A stretch of 49,028 bases of DNA from the NCBI GenBank assembly GCA_945863115.1, contig CAMAYZ010000008.1:1-49028 (forward strand), in the 5' to 3' direction. Positions 1 to 7,895 of this stretch are shown here, piece after piece; positions within the stretch are counted from its first letter, which is position 1; each line of letters opens with the position of its first letter. Made by a program: the position numbers and the translations under genes. Below the pieces are notes generated by a model. That model was given only the letters and a program-made list of their open reading frames with translations. It searched no databases and was not told where the DNA came from. The stretch is from Bifidobacterium breve. Lineage in GTDB: Bacteria > Actinomycetota > Actinomycetes > Nanopelagicales > Nanopelagicaceae.

Positions 1-188
1 TCTGTAGTCATACCTTCTAGACCAGCAGCTTCGCCGCCTGATGCCCACCAGGTAAAGATTTCAAGATTTCCGGTTGCCTTGCTTGTGTCTGTTGCTGAAT
101 CAGATCCTGATCTGGTTACAAAAAATGCAACCAAAGCAATAGCAACAACGCCAGCAATAACAATCGCTAGTTTTGAGTTCTTTTGCAT
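1..188 (-). CDS. Sugar ABC transporter substrate-binding protein, N-terminal fragment (runs off left edge)
   Basis: Starts with ATG at 188 and stays open to base 1, giving 62 residues. Residues 1-4 (MQKN, with Lys3) are followed by a hydrophobic segment at about 6-24, a Ser/Thr/Asp-rich linker, then a mature start with GNLEIFTWWASGGEAAGLEG. That last stretch is the typical opening of family 1 extracellular sugar-binding proteins (glucose/mannose-binding type). No Cys lipobox is visible, so it may be anchored by an uncleaved N-terminal helix. It lies 124 bases downstream of the catabolic operon on the same strand and could capture that operon's substrate. The fold family is likely; the ligand is unknown. 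Confidence 0.75.
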   Translation of the reverse strand, partial: MQKNSKLAIVIAGVVAIALVAFFVTRSGSDSATDTSKATGNLEIFTWWASGGEAAGLEGMTT

Positions 189-243
189 TTATATCCATTC
201 TCTACGTAGATAAAGTGTGCAGCTCTGCTACACGGCTCAGATT

Positions 244-253
244 CTTGTAGGAC
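244..253 (+). promoter_or_regulatory. Candidate GntR-type half-operator shared with the dehydratase promoter
   Basis: The 10-mer CTTGTAGGAC (core GTAGGAC, matching the GTN3AC pattern of FadR-subfamily GntR sites) sits upstream of the substrate-binding protein gene. The identical 10-mer occurs on the minus strand at 10941-10950, upstream of the dehydratase. A regulator is inferred; none is encoded in the window. Confidence 0.35.
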
Positions 254-289
254 ACACAGGCTAGGTCAAGCCTCTTTTAAGTCAATTTC

Positions 290-305
290 GTAACAGTTCT
301 GTTAC
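290..305. promoter_or_regulatory. 16-bp perfect palindrome, candidate operator
   Basis: GTAACAG-TT-CTGTTAC is a perfect inverted repeat. It extends to imperfect TTCG/CGAA flanks, in the 124-base gap between the leftward operon end (313) and the substrate-binding protein start (188). It is AT-rich and lacks a U-run, so an operator is more likely than a terminator. Confidence 0.45.
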
Positions 306-312
306 CGAAGGC

Positions 313-1188
313 TCAAATTTCCTCTCGATTTACGAGAAATTGGGGGGCATACCCGAACGTATTGACGAAGGCCTGACTGGAGAGCGGGGCGCTGTGGCCG
401 GGCAGGGGGCTTCGGATTTCGGTCTTGGGATGGAACTTTTTCATGAGCTCCATGGTGGGCGCCTTGGCCATGATGTCGGGGGCGGCAAAGTTGTAAACGT
501 GAGCACCTTTTATCTTAGATTGTAGAACTACTTCAATTGCTTTAACCGCATCGCGTAGATCTAAATAAGTCCATAATATTTTTGCGACGATTCCTTTAGG
601 AAATCTGGGATCCGGTGGCAAGTTATCTTCATCATTGAATCGTCTGGCAAGTTCTAAAGTTTTTTCTGGGGTATTTGTCCAAGGAAAGCGCATGCCAACA
701 AATGCAGTTTCGCATCTGCGCGACCACATTAGGGCCGATCTTTCGTTTACCTCTTTGGAAAGTGCGTAACTCTCTTCAAAGATAAATGGATGTGCTTCAT
801 CAACTGGAGCGTAAATTGGTGAAGTCCACTCATCAGAATAAGCAAAACCGTAGGCTGAAAGACTTGAGGCGTAGACAACAGTTTTAACTTTTGCTTGGGC
901 CGCTGCCGTGAAAACTGCGAAGGTGCTAACTGAATTATTTTTAAATACTTCGAATTGACGGACATCAGTTGGATTTGGAATTGCGCCTAAATGAACAACA
1001 CCATCTGCGCCGGCAATAACGCTGTCACAGAAAGCAAGGTCGGTTAAATCTCCGACAACCAACTTTGAACCTGCTGCGAAGTCGCCCTCTTTGCGATCAA
1101 CACTTATAACTTCGTGGCCTTGCTTAACCAAAAAAGTTGCAGTTGCTTTACCTAATAATCCGGTCGCACCGGTAACGACTATTTCCAT
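313..1188 (-). CDS. NAD(P)-dependent epimerase/dehydrogenase, extended SDR (uronate-dehydrogenase-like)
   Basis: A 291-residue extended short-chain dehydrogenase/reductase. Residues 7-12 (GATGLLG) form the dinucleotide-binding glycine motif, VVHLGAIPNP resembles the conserved HLGA segment of uronate-dehydrogenase-like enzymes, and a YxxxK catalytic pair is present as YALSK (about residues 140-144). The family oxidises or epimerises sugars and nucleotide sugars. The position in an operon with KDG kinase and KDPG aldolase argues for sugar oxidation. It is the last gene of the leftward operon, 5 bases after the preceding SDR. Exact substrate unknown. Confidence 0.75.
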   Translation of the reverse strand: MEIVVTGATGLLGKATATFLVKQGHEVISVDRKEGDFAAGSKLVVGDLTDLAFCDSVIAGADGVVHLGAIPNPTDVRQFEVFKNNSVSTFAVFTAAAQAKVKTVVYASSLSAYGFAYSDEWTSPIYAPVDEAHPFIFEESYALSKEVNERSALMWSRRCETAFVGMRFPWTNTPEKTLELARRFNDEDNLPPDPRFPKGIVAKILWTYLDLRDAVKAIEVVLQSKIKGAHVYNFAAPDIMAKAPTMELMKKFHPKTEIRSPLPGHSAPLSSQAFVNTFGYAPQFLVNREEI

Positions 1189-1193
1189 AAACT

Positions 1194-1952
1194 TTAAGCA
1201 AATCTTCCAGAAAGCCCGCCATCAATAATCCAGTCCGCACCATTTACGAAAGAAGCATCATCGGTTAGAAGGAAGGTAATAACTTTCGCAATTTCAATTG
1301 GCTGGGCCATGCGCCCCATTGGTTGCACTGAAAGTGCTTCGGATCGCTTCTCGGGATTCTTCACAAAATAATCTTCAACCATCGGCGTCAATGTGAAGCC
1401 AGGTAGGACTGCGTTAACGCGGATACCGTGCTTTCCTTCATCAAGTGCCAAGTTTCTTGTTAGTCCCAAGATTCCAGATTTTGCAGCGGCATAAGGAAAG
1501 TAATTTGGATATGACATCCGGGCATGGATTGAAGAGATATTTACAATCGCACCTTTTTTGGCTTTACGCATTGCTGGCAAACAGAGCTTTGCAGTAACCC
1601 AAATACTTTTGAAATCTACATTCATAAAATCATCCCACTCGGCCTCAGTCATTTCGACTGGGTCGTAGTAAGCATTTCGTCCAGCATTATTTACTAGGCC
1701 ATTTACATCACCGAACTCTTTAGTGATTGCTGCATGCACTTCTTGCATTTGTGTAACAACGCCAACATTTCCAGGAGTGAAAAAAGCTTGATGTCCGGCA
1801 GCCTTTAGCTCGGCCTCGTAGGCCTTACCTTTTTCAATATTTAAATCGCAGAATGAAACTTTGGCCCCAGCATCTACGACATCCTGCACAACTGCGCGAC
1901 CAATTCCATCTGCGCCACCCGTTACAAATATATGTTGATCTTTAAGTTTCAC
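1194..1952 (-). CDS. Classical SDR family oxidoreductase
   Basis: 252 residues, the normal length for a classical SDR. TGGADGIG (about 11-18) is the cofactor glycine motif, NNAGRNAYY carries the NNAG strand, an Ser is in IVNISSIHARM, and the YAAAK pair supplies the catalytic Tyr and Lys. The C-terminal INGADWIIDGG is typical. In this operon it most likely oxidises a sugar or a keto-deoxy sugar acid with NAD(P). It lies 7 bases after the aldolase gene and 5 before the epimerase-like gene, so co-transcription is likely. Annotation as 3-oxoacyl-ACP reductase would be a generic family name only. Confidence 0.75.
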   Translation of the reverse strand: MKLKDQHIFVTGGADGIGRAVVQDVVDAGAKVSFCDLNIEKGKAYEAELKAAGHQAFFTPGNVGVVTQMQEVHAAITKEFGDVNGLVNNAGRNAYYDPVEMTEAEWDDFMNVDFKSIWVTAKLCLPAMRKAKKGAIVNISSIHARMSYPNYFPYAAAKSGILGLTRNLALDEGKHGIRVNAVLPGFTLTPMVEDYFVKNPEKRSEALSVQPMGRMAQPIEIAKVITFLLTDDASFVNGADWIIDGGLSGRFA

Positions 1953-1959
1953 TTTTAAA

Positions 1960-2580
1960 TTACTTTCCTCTCGCAGTTGCTATTGCTGCTTTGAATTCAG
2001 CTACTCGGTTCGGAATCTCGGCAACCCCGCCAGAGGTTAATTTTCCGCCAACACCAAAACCGGTTACCCCGGCAGCTATCCAATCCGGAATCGTTTCAAC
2101 ACTTATGCCACCTGTTGCCATCCAATTCAAACCAGGAAATGGTTCACAGATTGCCTTCAGATAATTTGGGCCGAGGGCTGAAGCCGGGAAGAATTTAAGA
2201 ATATCTGCGCCATAACCAAGTGCATCTGCAACATCCGTAGGCGAGGCGACGCCAGGTATCGAGATCAGGCCAGATTGTTTAGTAACTTCAATAACTTCCT
2301 TAGAAACGTGTGGCGAAATTACAAACTTGGCGCCAGCATCTTTTCCAGATAAAACATGGGAGCGATTCATCGCTGTTCCTAGGCCGACATGAACTCCGGT
2401 ATTTGCCGAATTAGAAGCAAACTCTTCAATCAAATCAAATACCGCTGGGGTTGTAGTTGTAAATTCAATTACATCTACCCCAGCAGAAATTAAAGCAGTA
2501 GCGGCGGCGCGGGCTTCGTCAGCAGTCTTGGTTCTAATAATTGCAACCAAACCTGATGCAAATGAAAGTTCGTTAGCCAT
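1960..2580 (-). CDS. eda: 2-keto-3-deoxy-6-phosphogluconate-type aldolase
   Basis: A 206-residue class I aldolase of the KDPG/KHG family. The Schiff-base lysine is in DILKFFPAS, the acid/base Glu is in VIEFTTTTP, and GLNWMATGGI forms the C-terminal phosphate-binding strand. The family splits 2-keto-3-deoxy-6-phospho sugar acids into pyruvate and glyceraldehyde 3-phosphate. The TTTTP form, without the TLRTP arginine of E. coli Eda, is seen in many actinobacterial homologues, so the true substrate could be KDPG, KDPGal or a related acid. Its start overlaps the kinase stop by 8 bases, indicating translational coupling. Confidence 0.85.
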   Translation of the reverse strand: MANELSFASGLVAIIRTKTADEARAAATALISAGVDVIEFTTTTPAVFDLIEEFASNSANTGVHVGLGTAMNRSHVLSGKDAGAKFVISPHVSKEVIEVTKQSGLISIPGVASPTDVADALGYGADILKFFPASALGPNYLKAICEPFPGLNWMATGGISVETIPDWIAAGVTGFGVGGKLTSGGVAEIPNRVAEFKAAIATARGK

Positions 2581-3508
2581 TTATTGCTCCGCTCTTTAAT
2601 ATTCCCTTTTCACCCTTAATCATAAGGGCCCAATCACCGCGGTTTGCCGCCACAGCAGCACCACATTTACTTCCTTGCGCAATCGCATCTTCGATTGAAA
2701 GTCCCCCGATTAGCCCTGAGATAGTTCCAGAAATAAACGCGTCACCCGAGCCAACTGGGTCAACTAATTTCACCTTCACTGGTGTGTAATTAAATCTCTT
2801 GCCCTCGTGCAAAATCCGCATCTCTTCAGGACCAGCGGTCATAATTACGGTTTTAACTCCAAGTGCCGCAACTGTTGCCAAGTTCTCTTCTGGATCCTTT
2901 GAACCAAAGATAACTTCGTATTCATCAACACCACCACTTACGACATCAATATCTTTAATGATCGACTTTAGTGCGGTGCTTGCCTCTTCCTCGCTCCATA
3001 ATTTCTTTCGAAAATTTAAATCAAAACTAATTCCCACCTTGTTTTTTCGAGCAATCTCCAAAGCGCGAATTACCGCTTCTTTACTGCTCTGGGAAATCGC
3101 AACGCTTATGCCAGTCACATGCAGCCACTTAGCTTTGGCTAAAACCTCATCATCTAGATCGGCTGGCGAGAATGTAGAACCGGCACTGCTTCGGCGCAGA
3201 TAAGTGTTTACAAAGGGTTGGGTGCCGCCATGATTTCTAACCAAGGCTCCTGTGTAATTATCACACCGCAGAAAATGATCAGTCTTTAAACCAACTTCAG
3301 CAAACTTTGCTTTGACTGCATCGCCTAATTCATCTGGACCAAGTTTGGTTTGGAAAAATACTTCGAGCCCTAATTGATAGGCAGTAACAGCAACATTGGC
3401 TTCGGTGCCGGCTGCTGAAAAAGCATAGTTGTTGGCCGTTAATACTGAATCAGTATCAACTGTCATAAAAAGTGCGAGTGATTCACCAAAAGTGTAAAGA
3501 TCGGTCAT
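2573..3508 (-). CDS. kdgK: 2-keto-3-deoxygluconate kinase (PfkB family)
   Basis: A PfkB-family sugar kinase that would phosphorylate a 2-keto-3-deoxy sugar acid, giving the aldolase substrate encoded next. The N-terminal FGESLALFM strand, the GTEANVAVTAYQLGL substrate region and the C-terminal DPVGSGDAF anion-hole/catalytic-Asp motif are present. I chose ATG 3508 (311 residues) rather than an upstream ATG at 3565, because MTDLYTFGES matches the family N-terminus and the start overlaps the preceding stop as TAATG. The usual DTxGAGDAF motif here reads DPVGSGDAF, a mild variation. Its stop overlaps eda by 8 bases. Confidence 0.85.
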   Translation of the reverse strand: MTDLYTFGESLALFMTVDTDSVLTANNYAFSAAGTEANVAVTAYQLGLEVFFQTKLGPDELGDAVKAKFAEVGLKTDHFLRCDNYTGALVRNHGGTQPFVNTYLRRSSAGSTFSPADLDDEVLAKAKWLHVTGISVAISQSSKEAVIRALEIARKNKVGISFDLNFRKKLWSEEEASTALKSIIKDIDVVSGGVDEYEVIFGSKDPEENLATVAALGVKTVIMTAGPEEMRILHEGKRFNYTPVKVKLVDPVGSGDAFISGTISGLIGGLSIEDAIAQGSKCGAAVAANRGDWALMIKGEKGILKSGAING

Positions 3509-4275
3509 TAATAAGTAGCCCGACCACCAGATACGTCGAAGGTGAAACCGGTGGTGAAAGAACAAGCTTTAGATGCTGCAAATGCAATTACTTCGGCAAC
3601 TTCATTTGGCTCGCCAAGTCGACCAACAGGAATCTTGGAAACCATATATGCCTGAACATCTGGCGCAACAGTTTCATTAATTGGAGTGCGAATTACCGCG
3701 GGCGCAACAGCATTGATTGTAATTCCGAAAGTTGCACATTCTTTTGCTACACCTTTTACAAATCCAATTACTCCGGCCTTCGAAGAGTTATAGGCAGACA
3801 TTCCGGGGTTACCCTCTTTGCCGGCGATTGAAGCTAGGTGAACGATGCGGCCATATTTATTTGCCTTCATCGATGGCATTAACTCTTGGGTCAGCCATAC
3901 AGTGCCATACAAATTAATTTCAATTGTCTTTTGGAATGCGGCCCAATCAACTTCTTCAACTGGCTTTCCAGTTGGCCCAGATATTCCGGCAGAATTTGCG
4001 AGCGCATGAATTTGACCATGCTCGGCCAAGATTTCGGCTACAACTTTCTTAATTCCAGATTGTGAAGAAACATCTAATGTCTTATAGCTTGCTTTGCCCC
4101 CGGCAGCAGAGATTTCGGAGACCGTAGTTTTTAAGCCAGCTTCATTGAGATCAAGACAGACCACATGCCCACCGCGTTCTGCAATTAACTCTGCAGCAGC
4201 CTTGCCGATGCCACTAGCTGCGCCAGTTACCAACACAACTTGCCCGCCGAAACTAGTTAAATTTGAAGTGGCCAT
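3508..4275 (-). CDS. Classical SDR dehydrogenase, first gene of leftward sugar-acid operon
   Basis: A 255-residue classical SDR. TGAASGIG (17-24) binds the cofactor, ANSAGISG is a variant NNAG strand, LASIAGKEG carries the catalytic Ser, and YNSSKAG gives Tyr and Lys. FTTGFTFDVSGGRATY is the usual C-terminus. It resembles sugar dehydrogenases and 2-keto-3-deoxy-L-fuconate/gluconate-type dehydrogenases. As first gene of the operon it is a candidate for the initial aldose oxidation or a keto-acid oxidation. The upstream 101 bases form a divergent promoter region with the lactonase operon. Substrate not determinable from sequence. Confidence 0.78.
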   Translation of the reverse strand: MATSNLTSFGGQVVLVTGAASGIGKAAAELIAERGGHVVCLDLNEAGLKTTVSEISAAGGKASYKTLDVSSQSGIKKVVAEILAEHGQIHALANSAGISGPTGKPVEEVDWAAFQKTIEINLYGTVWLTQELMPSMKANKYGRIVHLASIAGKEGNPGMSAYNSSKAGVIGFVKGVAKECATFGITINAVAPAVIRTPINETVAPDVQAYMVSKIPVGRLGEPNEVAEVIAFAASKACSFTTGFTFDVSGGRATY

Positions 4276-4364
4276 TAGTTCTAATTCTCCATCTAATTAA
4301 TCCTGATATTCCCAAATATTGAAATTTTTTGCTGAACCGATAGTAGTCCAATGACCCCATCGTT

Positions 4365-4370
4365 TATAGT
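4365..4370 (+). promoter_or_regulatory. -10 box (TATAGT) of a leaderless promoter for the lactonase operon
   Basis: TATAGT ends exactly 6 bases before the ATG at 4377, and no Shine-Dalgarno sequence fits in between. This is the geometry of actinobacterial leaderless mRNAs. No clear -35 box is seen. Confidence 0.6.
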
Positions 4371-4376
4371 GCCTAC

Positions 4377-5267
4377 ATGAGTCACGATATGAATCTCAAA
4401 CTTTGGGATGAGCGGGCATGTCATGTTGGTGAGGGCCCAGTAGCGATTGGTCCGAATAATTCTGAAATTTTATGGGTTGATATTTACGGAAAAAAAGTTC
4501 ATCGCAGAAATCTTGAAACAGGTATGACAAGTAGTTATGAAATGCCTGAGGAAGTTTCTTTTGTAATCCCAGCAGTTGATGGATCCGAACTTTTAGGAAC
4601 TGCAAATGGTCCAGTTCGCAGATTGGCTGATGGATCAATACAAAAGTTGCCAACCCGAATTGATGCAGATGGCGTTAGCGCCACATTTAAAAATCGCTGG
4701 AACGATGCGAAAGTTGCACCAGATGGCCACTTATTTTTAGGAAGCATGCCTTACGACTGGGCCGAACATCCAAATGCATGTGGACTTTATCGTCTAGATA
4801 AAACTGGAAAAGAATTAACTAGAGTTCTAGATGGCGTCTGGCTAAGCAACGGACTTGCTTGGTCGAAAGATGGCAAGACCATGTTTTACATCGATACCAT
4901 GGCTAAATCGATTGATACCTTTGATTACGCAGATGGCCAGATTTCTAACCGCAAGGTGCGCTGGCGTTTAACCGATGATTCACAAGGTTTACCCGATGGC
5001 ATGTGCGTGGATGCCGAAGATGGAATTTGGGTTGCGTTTTGGAATGGCTCTTGTCTGCGCCGTTTCGATAAAGATTTCAACATCACTGATGTGATCGAGA
5101 TGCCTGTGCCAATGGTGACAAGTTGCGCATTTGTTGGACCAGATTTCAAGCAAATGGTTATTACATCAGCACATGATGGCGTGGCTAATCCCGGCAAAGA
5201 CTGGGGCAAGACATATATCTGCACACCTAAAGTTCCAGGTGTTGCACCTACTCTCTTTCCAAATTAA
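4377..5267 (+). CDS. SMP-30/gluconolactonase family lactonase
   Basis: A 296-residue six-bladed propeller lactonase. HVGEGPVAI supplies the first metal-ligand Glu, SNGLAWSKDGKTMFYIDT the Asn ligand blade, and GLPDGMCVDAEDGIWVAFW the Asp-containing blade, all characteristic of SMP-30/GNL/LRE-like enzymes. These open sugar-acid lactones formed by NAD-dependent sugar dehydrogenases. It is the first gene of the rightward operon and diverges from an SDR dehydrogenase gene, which fits a dehydrogenase-lactonase pair. The start at 4377 is supported by a leaderless -10 box. Aldonolactone identity unknown. Confidence 0.85.
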   Translation: MSHDMNLKLWDERACHVGEGPVAIGPNNSEILWVDIYGKKVHRRNLETGMTSSYEMPEEVSFVIPAVDGSELLGTANGPVRRLADGSIQKLPTRIDADGVSATFKNRWNDAKVAPDGHLFLGSMPYDWAEHPNACGLYRLDKTGKELTRVLDGVWLSNGLAWSKDGKTMFYIDTMAKSIDTFDYADGQISNRKVRWRLTDDSQGLPDGMCVDAEDGIWVAFWNGSCLRRFDKDFNITDVIEMPVPMVTSCAFVGPDFKQMVITSAHDGVANPGKDWGKTYICTPKVPGVAPTLFPN

Positions 5268-5272
5268 TTAAT

Positions 5273-5293
5273 AACTAACAGGCAACTAACAGG
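5273..5293 (+). repeat. Short tandem duplication after lactonase stop
   Basis: AACTAACAGG occurs at 5273-5282 and 5284-5293 (period 11), just after the stop codon at 5265-5267. The second copy leads into the ribosome-binding region of the next gene. Confidence 0.7.
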
Positions 5294-5304
5294 TAAGGAT
5301 TGAA

Positions 5305-6237
5305 ATGACCGAATCAAGTAGCTGGCCATCAACTCGTGATCCCCAAGGCCCAATGAAGAAATCAATTTCACTCCTCGCCAAGCAGAAGATTCAGAGCAGC
5401 GATGCTGATGGGTTGCCAGAATCCACAAAGCGTTTTGCTGATGGTTCACGCTGGAAGATTGAAATTCCATCAGTCGAAGGCCCAGCCGCATTTAAAGTTG
5501 TTTTGGAAGAAGCTAAGAAACATAAATTGCCGGTCGCCCGTATTTCACAGGGCTCTGGAATCATGATGCTGACTGATGTCGAAATTAAAGAGATGGTTGC
5601 AATTGGCAAGAGCGAGAATATTGAAGTCTGTTTATTCGTCGGCCCACGCGCATCATGGGATATCGGCAAGCAAGTTCTTTCATCTGCTGGTGGTGTAGCA
5701 AATCCAACACTTCGTGGCGCTGACCAACTTCGCTATGCAGTCGAAGATGTTCTACACGGCGCGGATTTAGGTCTGCGTTCAATTCTTGTTGGTGACATGG
5801 GCTTGTTAAAAGTTTTGGGCGAAGCAAAGCGCAATGGTGATCTACCAAGTGATTTCATTCTTAAAACCTCAGTTGCGATGCCTTGCAACAATCCAGCCAC
5901 TGCCGAACTAATGGTTTCAATGGGCGCATCGACGTTGAATCTTGCAACTGATCTTTCACTTCAGCAAATCGCTGCAATCCGCGCACAAGTAGATGTTCCA
6001 GTCGATGTTTATGTCGAAGGTCCAGATGATTTCGGTGGTCCGGTTAGACACTATGAAGTTCCAGATTTGGTTCGAGTTGCGGCGCCAATTTATCTAAAAT
6101 TCACCGTTCGAAATTCTCCAGGACTTTATCCATCCGGAACCCATATTCAAGGTGTTGTTGAATCAACTGCCCGCGAACGCGTTCGTCGCGCCTCGATTGG
6201 TTATTCAATGCTCACTCGCTATGGTTTTGAAAAATAA
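5305..6237 (+). CDS. U32-peptidase-like TIM-barrel protein of a sugar-acid operon
   Basis: 310 residues. I do not recognise a defined function. The N-terminal third (FADGSRWKIEIPSVEGP), alternating strand/helix pattern, DVYVEGPDDFGGPVRHYE segment and C-terminal ARERVRRASIGYSMLTRYGF are reminiscent of U32-family TIM-barrel proteins that sit in sugar gene clusters, not of secreted proteases. There is no signal peptide. The third-quarter sequence (PCNNPATAELMVSMGASTLNL) resembles the phosphate-binding end of a barrel. It lies 37 bases after the lactonase and 3 before the next SDR, so it is probably co-transcribed and catalytic in the same pathway. The role is open. Confidence 0.45.
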   Translation: MTESSSWPSTRDPQGPMKKSISLLAKQKIQSSDADGLPESTKRFADGSRWKIEIPSVEGPAAFKVVLEEAKKHKLPVARISQGSGIMMLTDVEIKEMVAIGKSENIEVCLFVGPRASWDIGKQVLSSAGGVANPTLRGADQLRYAVEDVLHGADLGLRSILVGDMGLLKVLGEAKRNGDLPSDFILKTSVAMPCNNPATAELMVSMGASTLNLATDLSLQQIAAIRAQVDVPVDVYVEGPDDFGGPVRHYEVPDLVRVAAPIYLKFTVRNSPGLYPSGTHIQGVVESTARERVRRASIGYSMLTRYGFEK

Positions 6238-6240
6238 TTA

Positions 6241-6915
6241 ATGCCAAATCTCTTAATTTTCGGATCAACCGGAACTCTTGGCGGGGCAATTCTTGATAAG
6301 TTTCGCTCTGAAAAATGGGATGTAACCTGCGCGGTGCGCAAGGTGGTAAATGATTGCGATATTCAACTACCACTAACTTCAGCCATTCTTGCCGGTAAGA
6401 AATTTGATGCCGTTGTATTTGCGCAAGGCGCCAATGTAAATGGATCTGCAATGCAGACCGGAACCAAAGAACTAAATGAATTATTTGAAGCAAATGTAAC
6501 TGTCATCGCCGAAAGTGTTTCGACACTTATGGGCGCAGATGCCATAAATCAAGGTGGCCGCGTAGTTATCTTGAGTTCGCTCTGGGAGCAGTTCACTCGT
6601 CAAGAAAAATTCGCTTACTCAGTTACTAAAGCCGCAGTTGGTGGTTTAGTTCGCTCGCTGGCCGTTGATCTTGGTCGCCAGAAGAAAATTCTCGTTAACG
6701 GAATCCTTCCTGGAATCGTCAACAGCCCAATGGTTGCACGCACGCTTTCACCAGAACAGATTGCAAATGTTGTCAGCCAAACACCAGTTGGCGATCTTGC
6801 AACTCCGGTTGATGTTGCAAATAGTGTTTATATGTTTGGCTCAAGTTTAAATACCGGTATCTCTGGCCAGAGCATCTTCGTTGATCGCGGATTTTCAGTC
6901 GCCAGAACGATTTAA
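6241..6915 (+). CDS. Short SDR family oxidoreductase
   Basis: 224 residues, shorter than most classical SDRs (about 250), with FGSTGTLGG as the cofactor glycine motif. VFAQGANVNG stands where NNAG usually lies, an Ser is in VVILSSLWE, and YSVTKAAVGG gives the catalytic Tyr/Lys. The C-terminal GISGQSIFVDRGFS is typical. The missing length is between the second and third strands, so the nucleotide-ribose pocket may be reduced. It starts 3 bases after the U32-like gene and ends 5 bases before the kinase gene. Probably oxidises or reduces an intermediate of this operon. Confidence 0.72.
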   Translation: MPNLLIFGSTGTLGGAILDKFRSEKWDVTCAVRKVVNDCDIQLPLTSAILAGKKFDAVVFAQGANVNGSAMQTGTKELNELFEANVTVIAESVSTLMGADAINQGGRVVILSSLWEQFTRQEKFAYSVTKAAVGGLVRSLAVDLGRQKKILVNGILPGIVNSPMVARTLSPEQIANVVSQTPVGDLATPVDVANSVYMFGSSLNTGISGQSIFVDRGFSVARTI

Positions 6916-6920
6916 TTTTC

Positions 6921-7895
6921 ATGGCAAAAGATCTTCTTGATGAAACCACGGTCGTTGCCTATTTAACTAACCGCGGAATCATTAGTGGACCGGCCGAAGT
7001 TGAAGAACTAACTGGTGGAGTTTCAAATGTAGTTCTTGCCGTTAAGTCCGGAGCTAAAGACTTAGTTTTAAAACAAGCACTGCCTCAATTAAAGGTCGCT
7101 GCAGTTTGGAAGGCGGATCAACGCCGCGCAATTGTTGAAGCCAATGGCATGAAACTTCTTCATTCAATTACTCCAGATAGTGTTCCAGATTTAGTTGATT
7201 TCGATCCCGAAGAATTTACGTTAACTATGGAGCGCCTGCCCCGCGAATGCACAGTCTGGAAGAGCGATCTACTTGATGGCGTAATCAAGCCAAGCATTGG
7301 CGCAGATTTAGGTCGCATCCTTGCAACCTGGCACAACTTCGGTGCAGATAACAAAGAAGCCCGCGATGCTTACATGGAAGATTCGCTCTTCGATCAATTG
7401 CGGGTAACACCGTTTTATCGTGCAGTTGCAAAGGTAAATCCCCCACTTGATGCCCGAATCCAAGAGTTAATCACTGAGATTTCAACTTTAAAAATTACTT
7501 TGGTCCATGGTGACTTTTCACCAAAGAACATCATGATTACAGCCGCCGACAAACCAATCGTTCTTGATTTCGAAGTAATGCATACCGGTAATCCAGTATT
7601 TGATCTCGGTTTTGTCTCTGCTCATCTGCTCTGCAAATATCTGCGAACCGAAGATGAATCTCAAAAGAAGCCCCTACGCGAAACTGCTATTTCATTCATT
7701 AATTCATATGCTCAGGCTTGCAATATCAAAGTTGCTAAATCACTTCCGCATCACGTAGCAGTGATAGCACTTGCCCGCGTCGAAGGAGTTTCTCCAGTTA
7801 ACTATCTAGAGACGGCCGGAAAGGCTAGAGTTCAAAGCGTGACCAAAGCTGCGTTGGCTAATCCGCAAATAACCTTCGAAGGTTTATTTGCATGA
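6921..7895 (+). CDS. APH/ChoK-fold small-molecule kinase
   Basis: A 324-residue kinase of the aminoglycoside phosphotransferase/choline kinase/methylthioribose kinase fold. The N-terminal lobe has GGVSNVVLAV and the ATP-anchoring Lys in LVLKQAL. LVHGDFSPKNIMI is the catalytic HGDxxxxN loop and VLDFEVMHTGNP the metal-binding DxE/D motif. It probably phosphorylates a hydroxyl of a sugar acid rather than an antibiotic, because its stop overlaps the start of the enolase-like gene by 4 bases (ATGA) and the operon begins with a lactonase. The phosphorylated position and substrate are unknown. Confidence 0.75.
   Translation: MAKDLLDETTVVAYLTNRGIISGPAEVEELTGGVSNVVLAVKSGAKDLVLKQALPQLKVAAVWKADQRRAIVEANGMKLLHSITPDSVPDLVDFDPEEFTLTMERLPRECTVWKSDLLDGVIKPSIGADLGRILATWHNFGADNKEARDAYMEDSLFDQLRVTPFYRAVAKVNPPLDARIQELITEISTLKITLVHGDFSPKNIMITAADKPIVLDFEVMHTGNPVFDLGFVSAHLLCKYLRTEDESQKKPLRETAISFINSYAQACNIKVAKSLPHHVAVIALARVEGVSPVNYLETAGKARVQSVTKAALANPQITFEGLFA

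Noticed and set aside
2573-3565. KDG kinase frame opening at 3565 with a 19-residue extension
   Set aside because: The extension lies inside the preceding SDR gene and does not match the family; ATG 3508 overlaps that gene's stop as TAATG.
6921-7895. APH-fold kinase as an antibiotic-resistance gene
   Set aside because: Its overlap with the enolase-like gene and its operon context point to metabolism; the fold alone does not indicate aminoglycoside modification.
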